Part shown: positions 6,245-14,655 of the stretch, in pieces
Numbering within the stretch: the stretch's first letter is position 1
Layout of the letters: each line of letters starts with the position of its first letter
Assembly (NCBI GenBank): GCA_031267685.1
Contig: JAIRYV010000078.1
Location: 1-63,543 of the forward strand
Direction: 5' to 3'
DNA length: 63,543 bases
Source of the DNA: Treponema sp.
Lineage (GTDB): Bacteria > Spirochaetota > Spirochaetia > Treponematales > Breznakiellaceae
Notes under the pieces: generated by a model
The model's database searches: none
Seen by the model: only the letters and a program-made list of their open reading frames with translations
What the model was told of the DNA's origin: nothing
Translations under genes and position numbers: made by a program

Positions 6245-8554
6245 ATGAAGAAAAATCGGTTTTTATTCGGATTGCCGGCAATTCTGCTGGCATTGGGGCT
6301 GGTTTTTAGCGCTTGTGATGTACTAGGCGAGAAAGAAAACGAGCCAAATGACCCAATACAGTATACGGTAACGTACAGCGTGAACGGAGGAAGCGGGACT
6401 GCGCCTTCCTCACAGACCGTGAACAGTGGAACCGCGATAACGCTCGCAGACGGGAGCGGGCTGACAAACAGCGGCTATACGTTCAGCGGGTGGAACACCA
6501 GCGCGGACGGCGCGGGAACTACGTATGCTTCGGGCGCTTCTTTCACCGTTACTTCACCTATAACGCTCTACGCTAAGTGGATAGCCGCCTCTGGCACCCA
6601 GTATACGGTAACGTACAACGCGAACGGGGGAAGCGGGACTGCGCCTTCCTCGCAGACCGTGAACAGCGGAACCGCGATAGCGCTCGCAGACAAGAGCGGG
6701 CTGACAAAAGCCGGCTATACGTTCAGCGGGTGGAACACCAGCGCTTCAGGTACGGGAACTCTGTATGCCGTGGGCGCTTCTTTCACCGTTACTTCACCTA
6801 TAACGCTCTACGCCACATGGATAGTCGCCTCTGGTATCCAGTATACGGTAACGTACGACGTGAACGGGGGAAGCGGGACCGCGCCTCCCGCGCAGACTGT
6901 GGACAGTGGAACCGCGATAGCGCTCGCAGACAAGAGCGGGCTGACAAACAGCGGCTATACGTTCAGCGGGTGGAACACCAGCGCGGACGGCGCAGGAACT
7001 ACGTATGCTTCGGGCGCTTCTTTCCTGGTTACTTCACCTATAACGCTCTACGCTAAGTGGAGTTTACCTGCTGCGGCAGTGCCTGGCTCAACCTTGCAAG
7101 ACGCGCTCGAGTGGCTTGATTCAAACGCTGAGCAAGGCGGCGTTTATACCATTACCTTAAGCGCCGATGAGACCATCGCGCCGCGCGCGCTTTCTTACAG
7201 CAGACAAACAGTGAGCATAAGCATTGACGGCGGGACCACGGAACGGACGATCAGCTTGAGTCAAAACGGCTCGCTCTTTACCGTGGGAAGCAGCGTTACC
7301 CTGACCCTGGGAAACAACGTTACCTTGCAAGGACAGTACAATACAGCTTCACTGGTGCAGGTGAACAGCGGGGGAACCTTGGCGATGGAAAACGGCTCGA
7401 AGCTCACCGGCAATACCGCCGTCACCTCCTACTCCTACCTCTACGGCGGCGGGGTGTCTGTTCGGGATGGCGGTATGTTTACAATGAACGGCGGTGAAAT
7501 CACCGGCAATACCTCCTACTCCTACTCCTACCCCTCCGGCGGCGGGGTGTCTGTTCGGGATGGCGGTACGTTTACAATGAACGGCGGTGAAATCACTGGC
7601 AATACCGCCTCCGTCGACTCCTACTCCAACTCCTACGGCGGCGGGGTGTATGTGAGCGGCGGTACGTTTACAATGAACGGTGGTGAAATCAGCGGCAATA
7701 CCGCCTCCGCCGACTCCTACTCCGTCGGCGGCGGGGTGTATGTGTATAACGGTACGTTTACGATGAGCGGCGGTGAAATCAGCGACAATACCGCCTCCTT
7801 CGGCGGCGGGGTGTCTGTTCGGGATGTCAACAGTACGTTTACGATGAGCGGCGGTGAAATCAGCGGCAACTCCGGCGACGGGGTGGATGTGGATGTCAAC
7901 AGTACGTTTACGATGAGCGGCGGTGAAATCAGCGGCAACTCCAGGGGGGTGTATGTGGATGTCAACAGTAGGTTTACGATGAGCGGCGGTGAAATCAGCG
8001 GCAACTCCGGCAGCGGGGTGTATGTGTATAACAACAGTACGTTTACGATGAACAATGGTGAAATCAGCGGCAACTCCGGCAGCGGGGTGCAAGTGAGCAG
8101 TAGGTTTACGATGAGCGGCGGTGAAATCAGCGGCAACTCCAGGGGGGTGTATGTGTCCAGTAGCGGTACGTTTACGATGAATGATGGTGAAATCAGCGGC
8201 AACGGCAATACCGCCTCCGCCGACTCCTACTCCGTCGGCGGAGGGGTGTATGTGTATAACGGTACGTTTACGATGAGCGGCGGTGAAATCAGCGGCAATA
8301 CCGCCTCCGCCGACTCCTACTCCTACGGCGGCGGGGTGTATGTGAGCGGCGGTACGTTTACCAAGCAGTCTGGCGGGATCATTTACGGGTCGGACGCCGA
8401 GAGCGGCTTGAGAAACACCGCTACCGGTAGCACTGAAAGTAGCGGCCAGGCGGTCTATGTGGCCAGTTCACCCGTCAAGAAGCGCGACAGCACGGCTGGA
8501 GTAGGTGTTACCCTGGACAGCGCAGCGAGCGGTTCCGCGGGTGGCTGGGAATAA
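6245..8554 (+). CDS. Large surface lipoprotein: three InlB-type repeats plus a beta-helix repeat domain
   Basis: 769 residues. A type II signal (LALGLVFSAC) places the lipidated Cys near residue 24, so the protein is exported and probably surface-exposed. Residues about 38-275 are three 80-residue InlB B-repeat/Flg_new modules (VTYNANGGSGTAPSSQTV ... GYTFSGWNTSA ... ITLYAKW), almost identical and encoded by exact 240-bp DNA repeats. From about 340 to 730 come at least a dozen short repeats of the type GGGVYVSGGTFTMNGGEISGN, the pattern of a right-handed parallel beta-helix. The fold suggests adhesion or glycan contact, but no catalytic residues are evident. AAGGAG precedes the ATG. The near-identical DNA repeats make array expansion and contraction likely. 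Confidence 0.9.
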   Translation: MKKNRFLFGLPAILLALGLVFSACDVLGEKENEPNDPIQYTVTYSVNGGSGTAPSSQTVNSGTAITLADGSGLTNSGYTFSGWNTSADGAGTTYASGASFTVTSPITLYAKWIAASGTQYTVTYNANGGSGTAPSSQTVNSGTAIALADKSGLTKAGYTFSGWNTSASGTGTLYAVGASFTVTSPITLYATWIVASGIQYTVTYDVNGGSGTAPPAQTVDSGTAIALADKSGLTNSGYTFSGWNTSADGAGTTYASGASFLVTSPITLYAKWSLPAAAVPGSTLQDALEWLDSNAEQGGVYTITLSADETIAPRALSYSRQTVSISIDGGTTERTISLSQNGSLFTVGSSVTLTLGNNVTLQGQYNTASLVQVNSGGTLAMENGSKLTGNTAVTSYSYLYGGGVSVRDGGMFTMNGGEITGNTSYSYSYPSGGGVSVRDGGTFTMNGGEITGNTASVDSYSNSYGGGVYVSGGTFTMNGGEISGNTASADSYSVGGGVYVYNGTFTMSGGEISDNTASFGGGVSVRDVNSTFTMSGGEISGNSGDGVDVDVNSTFTMSGGEISGNSRGVYVDVNSRFTMSGGEISGNSGSGVYVYNNSTFTMNNGEISGNSGSGVQVSSRFTMSGGEISGNSRGVYVSSSGTFTMNDGEISGNGNTASADSYSVGGGVYVYNGTFTMSGGEISGNTASADSYSYGGGVYVSGGTFTKQSGGIIYGSDAESGLRNTATGSTESSGQAVYVASSPVKKRDSTAGVGVTLDSAASGSAGGWE
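6361..7060 (+). repeat. Three near-identical 240-bp tandem repeats inside the lipoprotein gene
   Basis: The block starting GTATACGGTAACGTACA recurs at 6361, 6601 and 6841, exactly 240 bp (80 codons) apart with few differences. It encodes the three InlB-type modules. A second, shorter family of coding repeats (GGTGAAATCAGCGGCAA core) occupies 7465-8350. Confidence 0.95.
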
Positions 8555-8610
8555 GCCTAAAGGCGGCTCATGCTGTCTAGGCTTACATGGCAAGGGTGGA
8601 GCATGCGGGC

Positions 8611-8655
8611 AAGGGTGGAGCATGCGGGCAAGGCTCGCGCTGCTCTACCCTTTTT
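8611..8655 (+). terminator. Intrinsic terminator with a duplicated 5' arm
   Basis: AAGGGTGGAGCA (8611-8622) pairs with TGCTCTACCCTT (8641-8652, one mismatch), followed by T's. The 19-base arm segment 8592-8610 is an exact tandem duplicate of 8611-8629, so two alternative 5' arms compete for one 3' arm. Confidence 0.7.
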
Positions 8656-8774
8656 GTTTGCCGTGCAGCTGGGAAGCTAAGGGATAAGGGGCTTTGGCGC
8701 GAAACGTGTTCCGTGAAAGCAACCGCCTGATTATTGCTCATTGTTTATGGTACACTTGAGCTAAGGAGAATAAT

Positions 8775-8822
8775 ATGGGCGAAATACGAAAGGAAGTTAC
8801 CCTGTGGTTAAGTGAACAATGA
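8775..8822 (+). CDS. Possible 15-codon leader or remnant ORF
   Basis: ATG at 8775 follows a good TAAGGAG and encodes MGEIRKEVTLWLSEQ before a stop. It could be the 5' stub of a lost gene or a leader peptide; nothing homologous is recognised. The strong ribosome site is the only support. Confidence 0.3.
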   Translation: MGEIRKEVTLWLSEQ

Positions 8823-8897
8823 CAGCCTCCTCCTGTGCGGGAACGCAAGGGCGGTATGCACAGACTTTCTGATAACGCAAAACGTCTGCCTACCACC

Positions 8898-8952
8898 AAG
8901 CGGAACCAAGCGCACAGACTTTCGGTCTGACATGCAAGGCTCCGCTTTTTTT
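8898..8952 (+). terminator. Long imperfect hairpin ending in a T-run
   Basis: AAGCGGA (8898-8904) pairs with TCCGCTT (8941-8947) around an inner CAGAC-TTTCG-GTCTG hairpin, followed by seven T's. It ends just before the CRISPR-like repeat at 8969. Confidence 0.55.
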
Positions 8953-8968
8953 GCAAAAAGCATTGATT

Positions 8969-9136
8969 GTTTCAATCCACGCGCTCACATGAAACGCGAC
9001 AGCGCCCTTACCGTGGGGTTTAATACCCCACCCCTTGGGGCGTAAAACTGGGAGCGCGGGGGATTTGTTCCCCCGCATACGATACGCTTTCAAGGAGAAA
9101 GCTTCAATACCCCGCCATTCATGGCGGGGATTTTTT
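8969..9136. other. Solo CRISPR-like repeat (type I-C style) fused to a structured block, copy A
   Basis: 8969-9000 is 32 bases; on the minus strand it starts GTCGCG and ends GCGTGGATTGAAAC, the hallmarks of type I-C repeats (GTCGC...GCGTGGATTGAAA[C/T]). No second repeat follows at spacer distance and no cas gene is nearby. The adjoining 9001-9136 has consecutive hairpins: GTGGGGT/ACCCCAC, GCGGGGGA/TCCCCCGC, GCTTTC/GAAAGC and a terminator. A diverged copy of repeat plus block is at 24464-24600. It may be a structured RNA, a CRISPR relic with leader, or an IS200/IS605-type transposon end; the sequence alone does not decide. Confidence 0.6.
9110..9136 (+). terminator. Perfect intrinsic terminator closing block A
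   Basis: CCCCGCCA (9110-9117), loop TTCA, TGGCGGGG (9122-9129), then ATTTTTT. It would end any plus-strand transcript through block A; it also lies 3' of thrA. Confidence 0.8.
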
Positions 9137-9236
9137 ATTGAAAGGCGTATATTCATCCGTTTCACCGAACTGCTTGTCAAGGCGCTGGCTTCAATGTAGT
9201 TGGTCAAGTTCCCGCGCCAGAAGCATGCGCCAGATT

Positions 9237-11702
9237 TCAGACCAGCGTGCGCGCCATACGCACAATGTCGGCAAACACACCGCCTGCTGTAACCGCTGCG
9301 CCAGCGCCAGGTCCTTTGATAACTATGGGAAGCGTGGAATAGCGGTCAGTCGTAATCACGACGATGTTATCGGAATCAAGCAAAGAACGGAATGGGCTTG
9401 TCGAATCCTCTGCGCGGAGTGCGAGACGGGCAGAGCCTTCTTCGATAACCGCGATGTAGCGCAGAGCCTTGCCTTCAACAGCAGCTTCGGTACGATGGCG
9501 CTCAAACGAATCGTCCAGCTTTTCCAGTTCCGCGAAAAAGGCGTCGATACTGGGAGCCGCAAAGCACGACTCTGGCAGGATCGGTTCAATTGCCACTGCG
9601 GAGAACTCCAGCGGTAGGCCGCACTCCCGCGCCAGTATCAGGGCTTTGCGGGCTGCGTCCATGGCGTTCAGGTCGTCGCGGGGGTCCGGCTCGGTGTAGC
9701 CCTTGTCCTTGGCCTCGCGTACCAAGGTAGAAAAGCGCTTAGACCCATCATAGCTATTAAAGATGAAGCTCAAGGTTCCCGATAGCACAGCCTCAATGCG
9801 CCGCACCTTATCGCCGGAAAGCGTGAGATCGCGGAGGGTAGATATGACTGGTAGACCCGCGCATACAGTGGTTTCATAGAGATAGGGTATGCCCCGGTTA
9901 CGGGAATAGCTGGTGAGCATCTTGTAATATTCACAGGAACCAGCGTTGGCGCGTTTGTTAGGGGTAACAATGGGGATTGACGAGTGCAAGACCTCGGCAT
10001 AGCAAGCCGCTACGTCATCGCTTGCAGTGCAGTCGCAGAAGGCTGTGTTAGGGAAGTTAAAGCTCTTCATGCGCTCAATGAAGCGTGGCAGGGAAAACGC
10101 TTCCCGGTCTTTTGCCGTGTTCAGGACGGTTTTCGCGGCGTTTGGCTCAATGCCTTCCTCACGAAAGAGCATACAGCGGGAATTAGCCACACCCACCACA
10201 TTGACGCGAATCTTGTATTCACTGGCCAGGGTTTCGCGATGGAAGCTGAGTTGCTCCAGCAAGGTACCGCCGATGAGTCCCGTACCTATAAGGAAAAGGT
10301 TCACCGAGCGGAGTCCGGAGAAGAAGAACGCTTCATGCAGGGCATTGAGGGCCTTTGCCTCGTCCTGTTGCGCGATAACGGCTGAGATGTTGAGTTCCGA
10401 GGAACCTTGGGCAATGGCAACCACGTTGATCCCGTTCCTACCCAAGGCGTAGAACACTTTGCCGGCAATGCCAGAGCTACTCTTCATGCACGAACCGACC
10501 ACTGCGATGATGGCAAAGCCGCACTCACAGATGGGCGGGTCAATGAGTGAGATGGCAATTTCCCGTGAGAACTCTTCCCGAAGCGCGGCGTCAGCTATGG
10601 AAAGGTCTTCTGGCAGTATAGCAAAACAGATGGAGTACTCGCTGGAACTTTGGGTGATGAGGATGATGTTTATACCCTTACGCGCCAGCGCCCCGAAGAG
10701 CCGCGACGAGAAGCCCGCAACACCCACCATGCCAGAACCCTGCACCCGTATCAGCACGATGTTATTAATAGAAGTAATTCCACGAATAAGGTAAGGCCCA
10801 GGTTCCGCGCTTTGGACAACGCGGGTTCCAGCAGCGACTGGATTGAAGGTATTGCGTATCCAGATGGGGATGCCCTTCTCAAGGGCTGGCTTTATGGTTG
10901 GCGGGAACAATACCTTTGCTCCGAAGTGAGACAGTTCCATTGCCTCCACATAAGACAGAGAATCAAGCGTGAACGTGCCTTTCACGAGACGTGGATCCGC
11001 GGTAAGAATACCGTCAACATCAGTCCATATCTCAAGCGGGTGTTCGGTTTTCAGGGCTACGGCGAAGATAGCCGCGCTGAGGTCCGAACCGCCCCGTCCC
11101 AGAGTGGTGGTAACGCCGTCAAGGGTGGAGCCGATGAAGCCAGTAGCCACCTTGAGGCGTTGCCCTGTCTCGGCAAAACAGGCATGGATATTGGCGTGGG
11201 TTTCAGTTTCGAGAATGAGCGCCTTGCCATAGTTTGCATCAGTTTTGATGAGGGAACGAGTGTCAAGGTAATCAGCCGGAACACCCACTGCGCTAAAGAT
11301 TCTGGCAAGGAGCGAAGCGGAAAGACGCTCACCAAAGCTCATCACCATGTCCAGGGTTCGCTTTGACAATTCCCGCAGGATGGCGATGCCATCCAGGATA
11401 TGGGTCAACTCGGCAAAACTTGCTTTTATAAACAGGTTCGCACTTTCGAGGCTTTCACCGCTGAGGAAAAAGGCGGCTATGTCGCAATGCTGTTGTTCCA
11501 TAACCCGCGTCTGCTCCGTATAGCCCGTATCTCCAGACTGGGCTTTCAAGCTGACCTCAATCAGGCTGTCGGTCATATCCGAAAAGGCCGACACCACCAC
11601 CACCGCGACATCGCCACTGGGGTACGTTTTGATAATGTCGACAACTCTGTTAATCGCACCGGTTGAGCCAACCGAGGATCCGCCAAACTTTAGAACACGC
11701 AT
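9237..11702 (-). CDS. thrA: Bifunctional aspartokinase / homoserine dehydrogenase I
   Basis: 821 residues, the normal ThrA length. It catalyses the first and third steps from aspartate to homoserine for threonine and methionine synthesis. Aspartokinase domain about 1-285, starting MRVLKFGGSSVGS (KFGGSS nucleotide motif); two ACT regulatory modules about 310-455 (SGMVGVAGFSSRLF, GSCMKSSSGIAGKVF); homoserine dehydrogenase about 465-821, with the NAD(P) motif FLIGTGLIGGTL. The ACT pair implies threonine feedback inhibition, as in known ThrA enzymes. GGAGATAAATT precedes the ATG. It is divergent from the tRNA-Met gene, about 70 bases apart. The thrB and thrC genes are not adjacent. Confidence 0.95.
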   Translation of the reverse strand: MRVLKFGGSSVGSTGAINRVVDIIKTYPSGDVAVVVVSAFSDMTDSLIEVSLKAQSGDTGYTEQTRVMEQQHCDIAAFFLSGESLESANLFIKASFAELTHILDGIAILRELSKRTLDMVMSFGERLSASLLARIFSAVGVPADYLDTRSLIKTDANYGKALILETETHANIHACFAETGQRLKVATGFIGSTLDGVTTTLGRGGSDLSAAIFAVALKTEHPLEIWTDVDGILTADPRLVKGTFTLDSLSYVEAMELSHFGAKVLFPPTIKPALEKGIPIWIRNTFNPVAAGTRVVQSAEPGPYLIRGITSINNIVLIRVQGSGMVGVAGFSSRLFGALARKGINIILITQSSSEYSICFAILPEDLSIADAALREEFSREIAISLIDPPICECGFAIIAVVGSCMKSSSGIAGKVFYALGRNGINVVAIAQGSSELNISAVIAQQDEAKALNALHEAFFFSGLRSVNLFLIGTGLIGGTLLEQLSFHRETLASEYKIRVNVVGVANSRCMLFREEGIEPNAAKTVLNTAKDREAFSLPRFIERMKSFNFPNTAFCDCTASDDVAACYAEVLHSSIPIVTPNKRANAGSCEYYKMLTSYSRNRGIPYLYETTVCAGLPVISTLRDLTLSGDKVRRIEAVLSGTLSFIFNSYDGSKRFSTLVREAKDKGYTEPDPRDDLNAMDAARKALILARECGLPLEFSAVAIEPILPESCFAAPSIDAFFAELEKLDDSFERHRTEAAVEGKALRYIAVIEEGSARLALRAEDSTSPFRSLLDSDNIVVITTDRYSTLPIVIKGPGAGAAVTAGGVFADIVRMARTLV

Positions 11703-11731
11703 AATTTATCTCCAAGCACAGAAAAATGTAC

Positions 11732-11760
11732 TTGACATATTACCGTGTATTTGATAACTT
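11732..11760 (+). promoter_or_regulatory. Promoter of tRNA-Met
   Basis: TTGACA (11732-11737), 17-base spacer, TAACTT (11755-11760). Transcription would begin just before the tRNA at 11773. Confidence 0.6.
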
Positions 11761-11772
11761 AAGCAATGTAAT

Positions 11773-11845
11773 GGCGGCATAGCTCAGTTGGCAGAGCAAA
11801 CGGCTCATAACCGTTGTGTCACAGGTTCAATCCCCGTTGCCGCTA
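11773..11845 (+). tRNA. tRNA-Met, anticodon CAT
   Basis: Cloverleaf folds by eye: 7-bp acceptor GGCGGCA/TGCCGCT (terminal G.U), D-arm GCTC-AGTTGGCA-GAGC, anticodon stem AACGG/CCGTT with loop CTCATAA (anticodon CAT), T-arm loop TTCAATC with one mismatch in its stem. CCA is not encoded. The G1.U72 pair and D-arm suggest an elongator, but an Ile-tRNA(CAT) cannot be excluded. Confidence 0.9.
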
Positions 11846-11846
11846 T

Positions 11847-11866
11847 CGACGGGTTTTCACTCGTCG
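11847..11866 (+). terminator. Weak hairpin after tRNA-Met
   Basis: CGACGGG pairs with CTCGTCG (one G.U) around TTTTCA, followed by TGTTTCT. Possible processing or weak termination site. Confidence 0.35.
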
Positions 11867-11894
11867 TGTTTCTATTGCCTATGAGGCACCTCCT

Positions 11895-11926
11895 GCGGCG
11901 GGCCGTTCCCACCCGCCGCTTTTTTT
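11895..11926 (+). terminator. Strong intrinsic terminator downstream of tRNA-Met
   Basis: GCGGCGGG (11895-11902) pairs perfectly with CCCGCCGC (11912-11919), followed by seven T's. It ends the tRNA transcript on the plus strand. Confidence 0.85.
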
Positions 11927-11949
11927 AAGCAATGCGCAAGTCCGCAGCG

Positions 11950-12057
11950 CTACTCCAGCTTGTTCGTGTAATCAGCAGGCGCTCTGAAACTCTCAAGCAG
12001 CGCGGGATACGACTGCTTGAGTTGAGCTACCGTTGCGTTGTACTGTCTGGGGTGTGA
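11950..12057 (-). pseudogene. Possible 3' remnant of a lost gene
   Basis: A minus-strand frame encodes QYNATVAQLKQSYPALLESF and ends ...DYTNKLE before a TAG; it opens right after a TAA and has no start or ribosome site. Its composition looks coding (amphipathic, normal codon use). The parent gene is not identified. In the rest of 11927-12173 nothing is seen. Confidence 0.35.
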
Positions 12058-12173
12058 TTATTTCATTCGATGTAGAGATGGTTATCTATACCCAGTATAC
12101 TGGATGTATCAAGAAAACCTATGAAAGCGCCCTGAAGTATGTAGTTCGGCTTATTACAATTCCTGTGTATTTA

Positions 12174-12881
12174 TCACGGCGCATCCCAGAACGTTAACGG
12201 CAATTCAAGACCGATACCCTGTAAAAAGGTTTCATCGGCAAGAAGGCCGGGCGCCGTGCGGCCCATGACAGGGCTTTCCCCTGCAATACGGCCATCGCAG
12301 AGGAAGAGAACACGATCCGCCAGCTCCAGAACAAGATCAAGGTCGTGGCTTGCTATGATTTTTGTACAGGGTAAACGGCGCAAAAGGGCGATAAGATTCT
12401 TGCGCGCCCGAGGATCAAGGCTGGCGCTGGGTTCGTCAAGCACTAGAACATCAGGCCGCGTGATGAGTATGCCCGCAAGAGCCGCCCGTTGCTTTTCGCC
12501 ACCAGAAAGTGTATAGGGCGGTTTCTCGGCAAGATGTTCCGCCTCCACGCTTCTTAAAGCCTCAAACACCGCTTCCCGCACATCTTCGGGCCGCGTTCCT
12601 TTTTTGAGTATGCCAAAGGCAACGTCTTCCCATACAGTAGGCATGAAAAGCTGATGGTCAACGTCCTGAAACACAATGCCACAGCCCGGCGCGGAGATTT
12701 CTCCCTGCGTCGGCTTTATACAGCCTGCCATAATCTGTAGTAATGTCGATTTACCACAGCCGTTGGCCCCAGCAACGCAGAGCGTCTCGTGTCTTTCAAC
12801 CGTAACACTAACGTCAGTAAGCGCGGGGGATGCGTATCTTTCATACGAAAAACAAATGTTTGATAACCGTATATGTTCCAT
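12174..12881 (-). CDS. cbiO: Ni/Co ECF transporter ATPase (CbiO/NikO)
   Basis: 235-residue cytoplasmic ABC ATPase powering group I ECF uptake of Ni2+ or Co2+. Walker A GANGCGKST (38-46), Q-loop VFQDVDHQLF, signature LSGGEKQRAALAG, Walker B VLVLDEPSASLD, and the switch ASHDLDLVLEL. The NQLF-like 'DHQLF' stretch is typical of CbiO/EcfA proteins. Its ATG lies 41 bases inside the preceding cbiQ gene, a large overlap; a later start would shorten the first strand of the domain, so I keep it. Last gene of the five-gene operon. Confidence 0.93.
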   Translation of the reverse strand: MEHIRLSNICFSYERYASPALTDVSVTVERHETLCVAGANGCGKSTLLQIMAGCIKPTQGEISAPGCGIVFQDVDHQLFMPTVWEDVAFGILKKGTRPEDVREAVFEALRSVEAEHLAEKPPYTLSGGEKQRAALAGILITRPDVLVLDEPSASLDPRARKNLIALLRRLPCTKIIASHDLDLVLELADRVLFLCDGRIAGESPVMGRTAPGLLADETFLQGIGLELPLTFWDAP

Positions 12882-13557
12882 ACACCACCACGCTTACTAG
12901 ACAGCATACTACAAGAACGCTGTCCGCCACGCTCCAGCGCCAGATGTTTGTCCGCGGGATAAGACCGTCAAAGCCGCGTGAAAGAAGCGCCGCGTTCACG
13001 TTTTCGGCCTTAACATACGCCGCACAAAGTGCTGCTGCAAAGACAGCAGCGTATGCCTTCCAGATAAAAATAATGCCATTGGTATTCACACTCTTGCGGA
13101 AGCGCATCGCCTTTACCGCATGAAAGACCGTATCACTCATCATATAAATATATCGATGGGTTAAATAGAGGATACTGATAAGTTTGGAGTTCACCCGCAG
13201 CGACGCAAGAGCCTGCGCAAAAACGCCGAACCCCATAGAAGCAACACTAAGCATATAGAGAAGCGCCGCACAATGAATACGCAGAACCAAAACAAGCGCC
13301 ATAGGTCTCGGAAGAAGCCCGCACAGGACCTGGAGCAGAAACAGTGCGCAAAACACCTCAAGCGGAGCAAGGCGCTTTATAACGCGAAAGAAATCATGCC
13401 GTAAAAGCAGCATACAGGCGCCCATGATACCAGCAAGAATCGTATAATGTGCTACGTGAATAGAGACAAGTATCAGAGAAGCCCCGGCAATTACACGAGC
13501 GCGGGGATCAAAACAGTGCAGAATATCATGCCTTATATCAAGGCGATTCAAGTACAT
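12841..13557 (-). CDS. cbiQ: Ni/Co ECF transporter transmembrane coupling protein (CbiQ/NikQ)
   Basis: 238 residues with four to five hydrophobic spans. The coupling-helix motif of the T component is recognisable in the segment AMRFRKSV...AALLSRGFDG (family pattern 'A-x-x-x-RGF'). It links the substrate-binding CbiM subunit to the ATPase. The start overlaps the cbiM stop by 20 bases and the 3' end overlaps cbiO, implying tight translational coupling. N terminus begins at the membrane surface (RLDIRHDILHCFDPRARVI, with the conserved 'DPRxK/R' motif). Confidence 0.88.
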   Translation of the reverse strand: MYLNRLDIRHDILHCFDPRARVIAGASLILVSIHVAHYTILAGIMGACMLLLRHDFFRVIKRLAPLEVFCALFLLQVLCGLLPRPMALVLVLRIHCAALLYMLSVASMGFGVFAQALASLRVNSKLISILYLTHRYIYMMSDTVFHAVKAMRFRKSVNTNGIIFIWKAYAAVFAAALCAAYVKAENVNAALLSRGFDGLIPRTNIWRWSVADSVLVVCCLVSVVVYGTYTVIKHLFFV

Positions 13558-14152
13558 CTGGTTTCACCTTTGCAAGAAATAAAATAATAGAGAGCGTAAT
13601 CCCGCCCTCGACAAAAGCGAGTGGAACATTTGCCGCCATGATAAGCGCAGCAGTAGCCTGCAATTCATTGGCGCTTAGCACAAGGGCTGCAACCACCAGT
13701 ACAGACCCAGCAATAACGGCAGCAAAGCCAGCAAGAAAGGCAGACACGGCAAGTGTGGCTCTGGATCGCAGAATCCCGGAGAAAACCCCGAACAGGAGCC
13801 GTGCCACATAGCCTGAAAGCGTCGCCACACCCATGATCGCCATATTTGCCCCCAGTGAGAGCAGGCCGCCAAACTGAAACAGAATACCCTGTAAAAGAAG
13901 GGCAACGAACAAGGCAGGCAGCGCAGGCCAGCCTAAGAGCCAGCCGGAAAGCCCTAATAGCGTAAGATGAATGCTCGAAGGACCAACCGGCACATGAACC
14001 AGCGAAGCCAGAAAAAGCGTCGCACTGACCAGCGCTGTTTTGGAAAGCTGCTCCACCGCCGTCTTTCTAAGCCCCACAGCCACACCAAGTGTTCCAATCA
14101 CCCAGCCTCCAGCAATCACCGGCAAGGATAGCACACCTTCACTAATGTGCAT
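13538..14152 (-). CDS. cbiM: Ni/Co ECF transporter substrate-specific component (CbiM/NikM)
   Basis: 204-residue integral membrane protein that binds the metal. It starts MHISEGVLSLP; in characterised CbiM/NikM the N-terminal Met1-His2 motif forms the metal site, so this start is well supported. Conserved VPVGPSSIHLTLLGLSGWLLG follows around residues 53-73. Nickel and cobalt cannot be told apart from the sequence; the NikK- and NikL-like partners favour nickel or cobalt uptake by the NikKLMQO type. The start overlaps the upstream gene by 11 bases. Confidence 0.92.
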   Translation of the reverse strand: MHISEGVLSLPVIAGGWVIGTLGVAVGLRKTAVEQLSKTALVSATLFLASLVHVPVGPSSIHLTLLGLSGWLLGWPALPALFVALLLQGILFQFGGLLSLGANMAIMGVATLSGYVARLLFGVFSGILRSRATLAVSAFLAGFAAVIAGSVLVVAALVLSANELQATAALIMAANVPLAFVEGGITLSIILFLAKVKPDVLESP

Positions 14153-14642
14153 GAACGGCCTCCCTTCTGAGGATTCTCTTCTTCGTTATATACCAAAGGC
14201 CAAACACGTTGAAGATAAGGCTTAGGCCCAGTACAGCCGCAAAAGACGTCGGCAACGTGCCAGAGGACAAGTGAGCGCCGGAAACAGCTTCCCGCGCCCC
14301 TGCCACTGCTTCTGTTTCACCATCCACGTCGACAATTATTTCCCCTCGATGTCCCATGCCGTCTTCCGCTGTCAAGCGCCATTCACCCGACTCATCGCTT
14401 ACAAAACTAAAATAACCGTTACGGTCAGCAATACTTTCCTGCACTGGCACGTCAGGGGATGAAGGCGGGAAAACCTTCACTCTGGCGAATAGCATGGGCA
14501 TACCATCCGTATAGAAAAACCTGATGGTACGGACATCCTGCCGGCCTGTCATATCAGAAATGTCCACACCATGGGCAAAAACAACGACAGGAAGATTCAA
14601 AAGAAAAACCACAACAGTACACAGGTATCTCATGCTATCCAC
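14142..14642 (-). CDS. NikL-like auxiliary membrane protein of the Ni/Co ECF transporter
   Basis: 166 residues: signal peptide (RYLCTVVVFLLNLPVVVFA, about 5-23), an extracytoplasmic domain with DRNGYFSFVSDESGEWRLT, which is the carboxypeptidase-regulatory-like or DUF4198-like strand pattern, and one C-terminal helix (AAVLGLSLIFNVFGLWYIT, about 136-155) ending in basic residues. Topology and operon position match NikL, the small stabilising subunit of NikKLMQO systems. No enzymatic motif is seen. It overlaps cbiM by 11 bases. Confidence 0.75.
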   Translation of the reverse strand: MDSMRYLCTVVVFLLNLPVVVFAHGVDISDMTGRQDVRTIRFFYTDGMPMLFARVKVFPPSSPDVPVQESIADRNGYFSFVSDESGEWRLTAEDGMGHRGEIIVDVDGETEAVAGAREAVSGAHLSSGTLPTSFAAVLGLSLIFNVFGLWYITKKRILRREAVHAH

Positions 14643-14655
14643 CTTATCTACCCAC

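Noticed and set aside
7349-8092. Long minus-strand frame across the lipoprotein gene (247 codons)
   Set aside because: It mirrors the in-frame coding repeats on the plus strand; no ribosome site and a repetitive His-rich product.
10650-11366. Plus-strand frame of 238 codons inside thrA
   Set aside because: Antisense shadow of a clearly conserved gene; no start signal and no recognisable domain.
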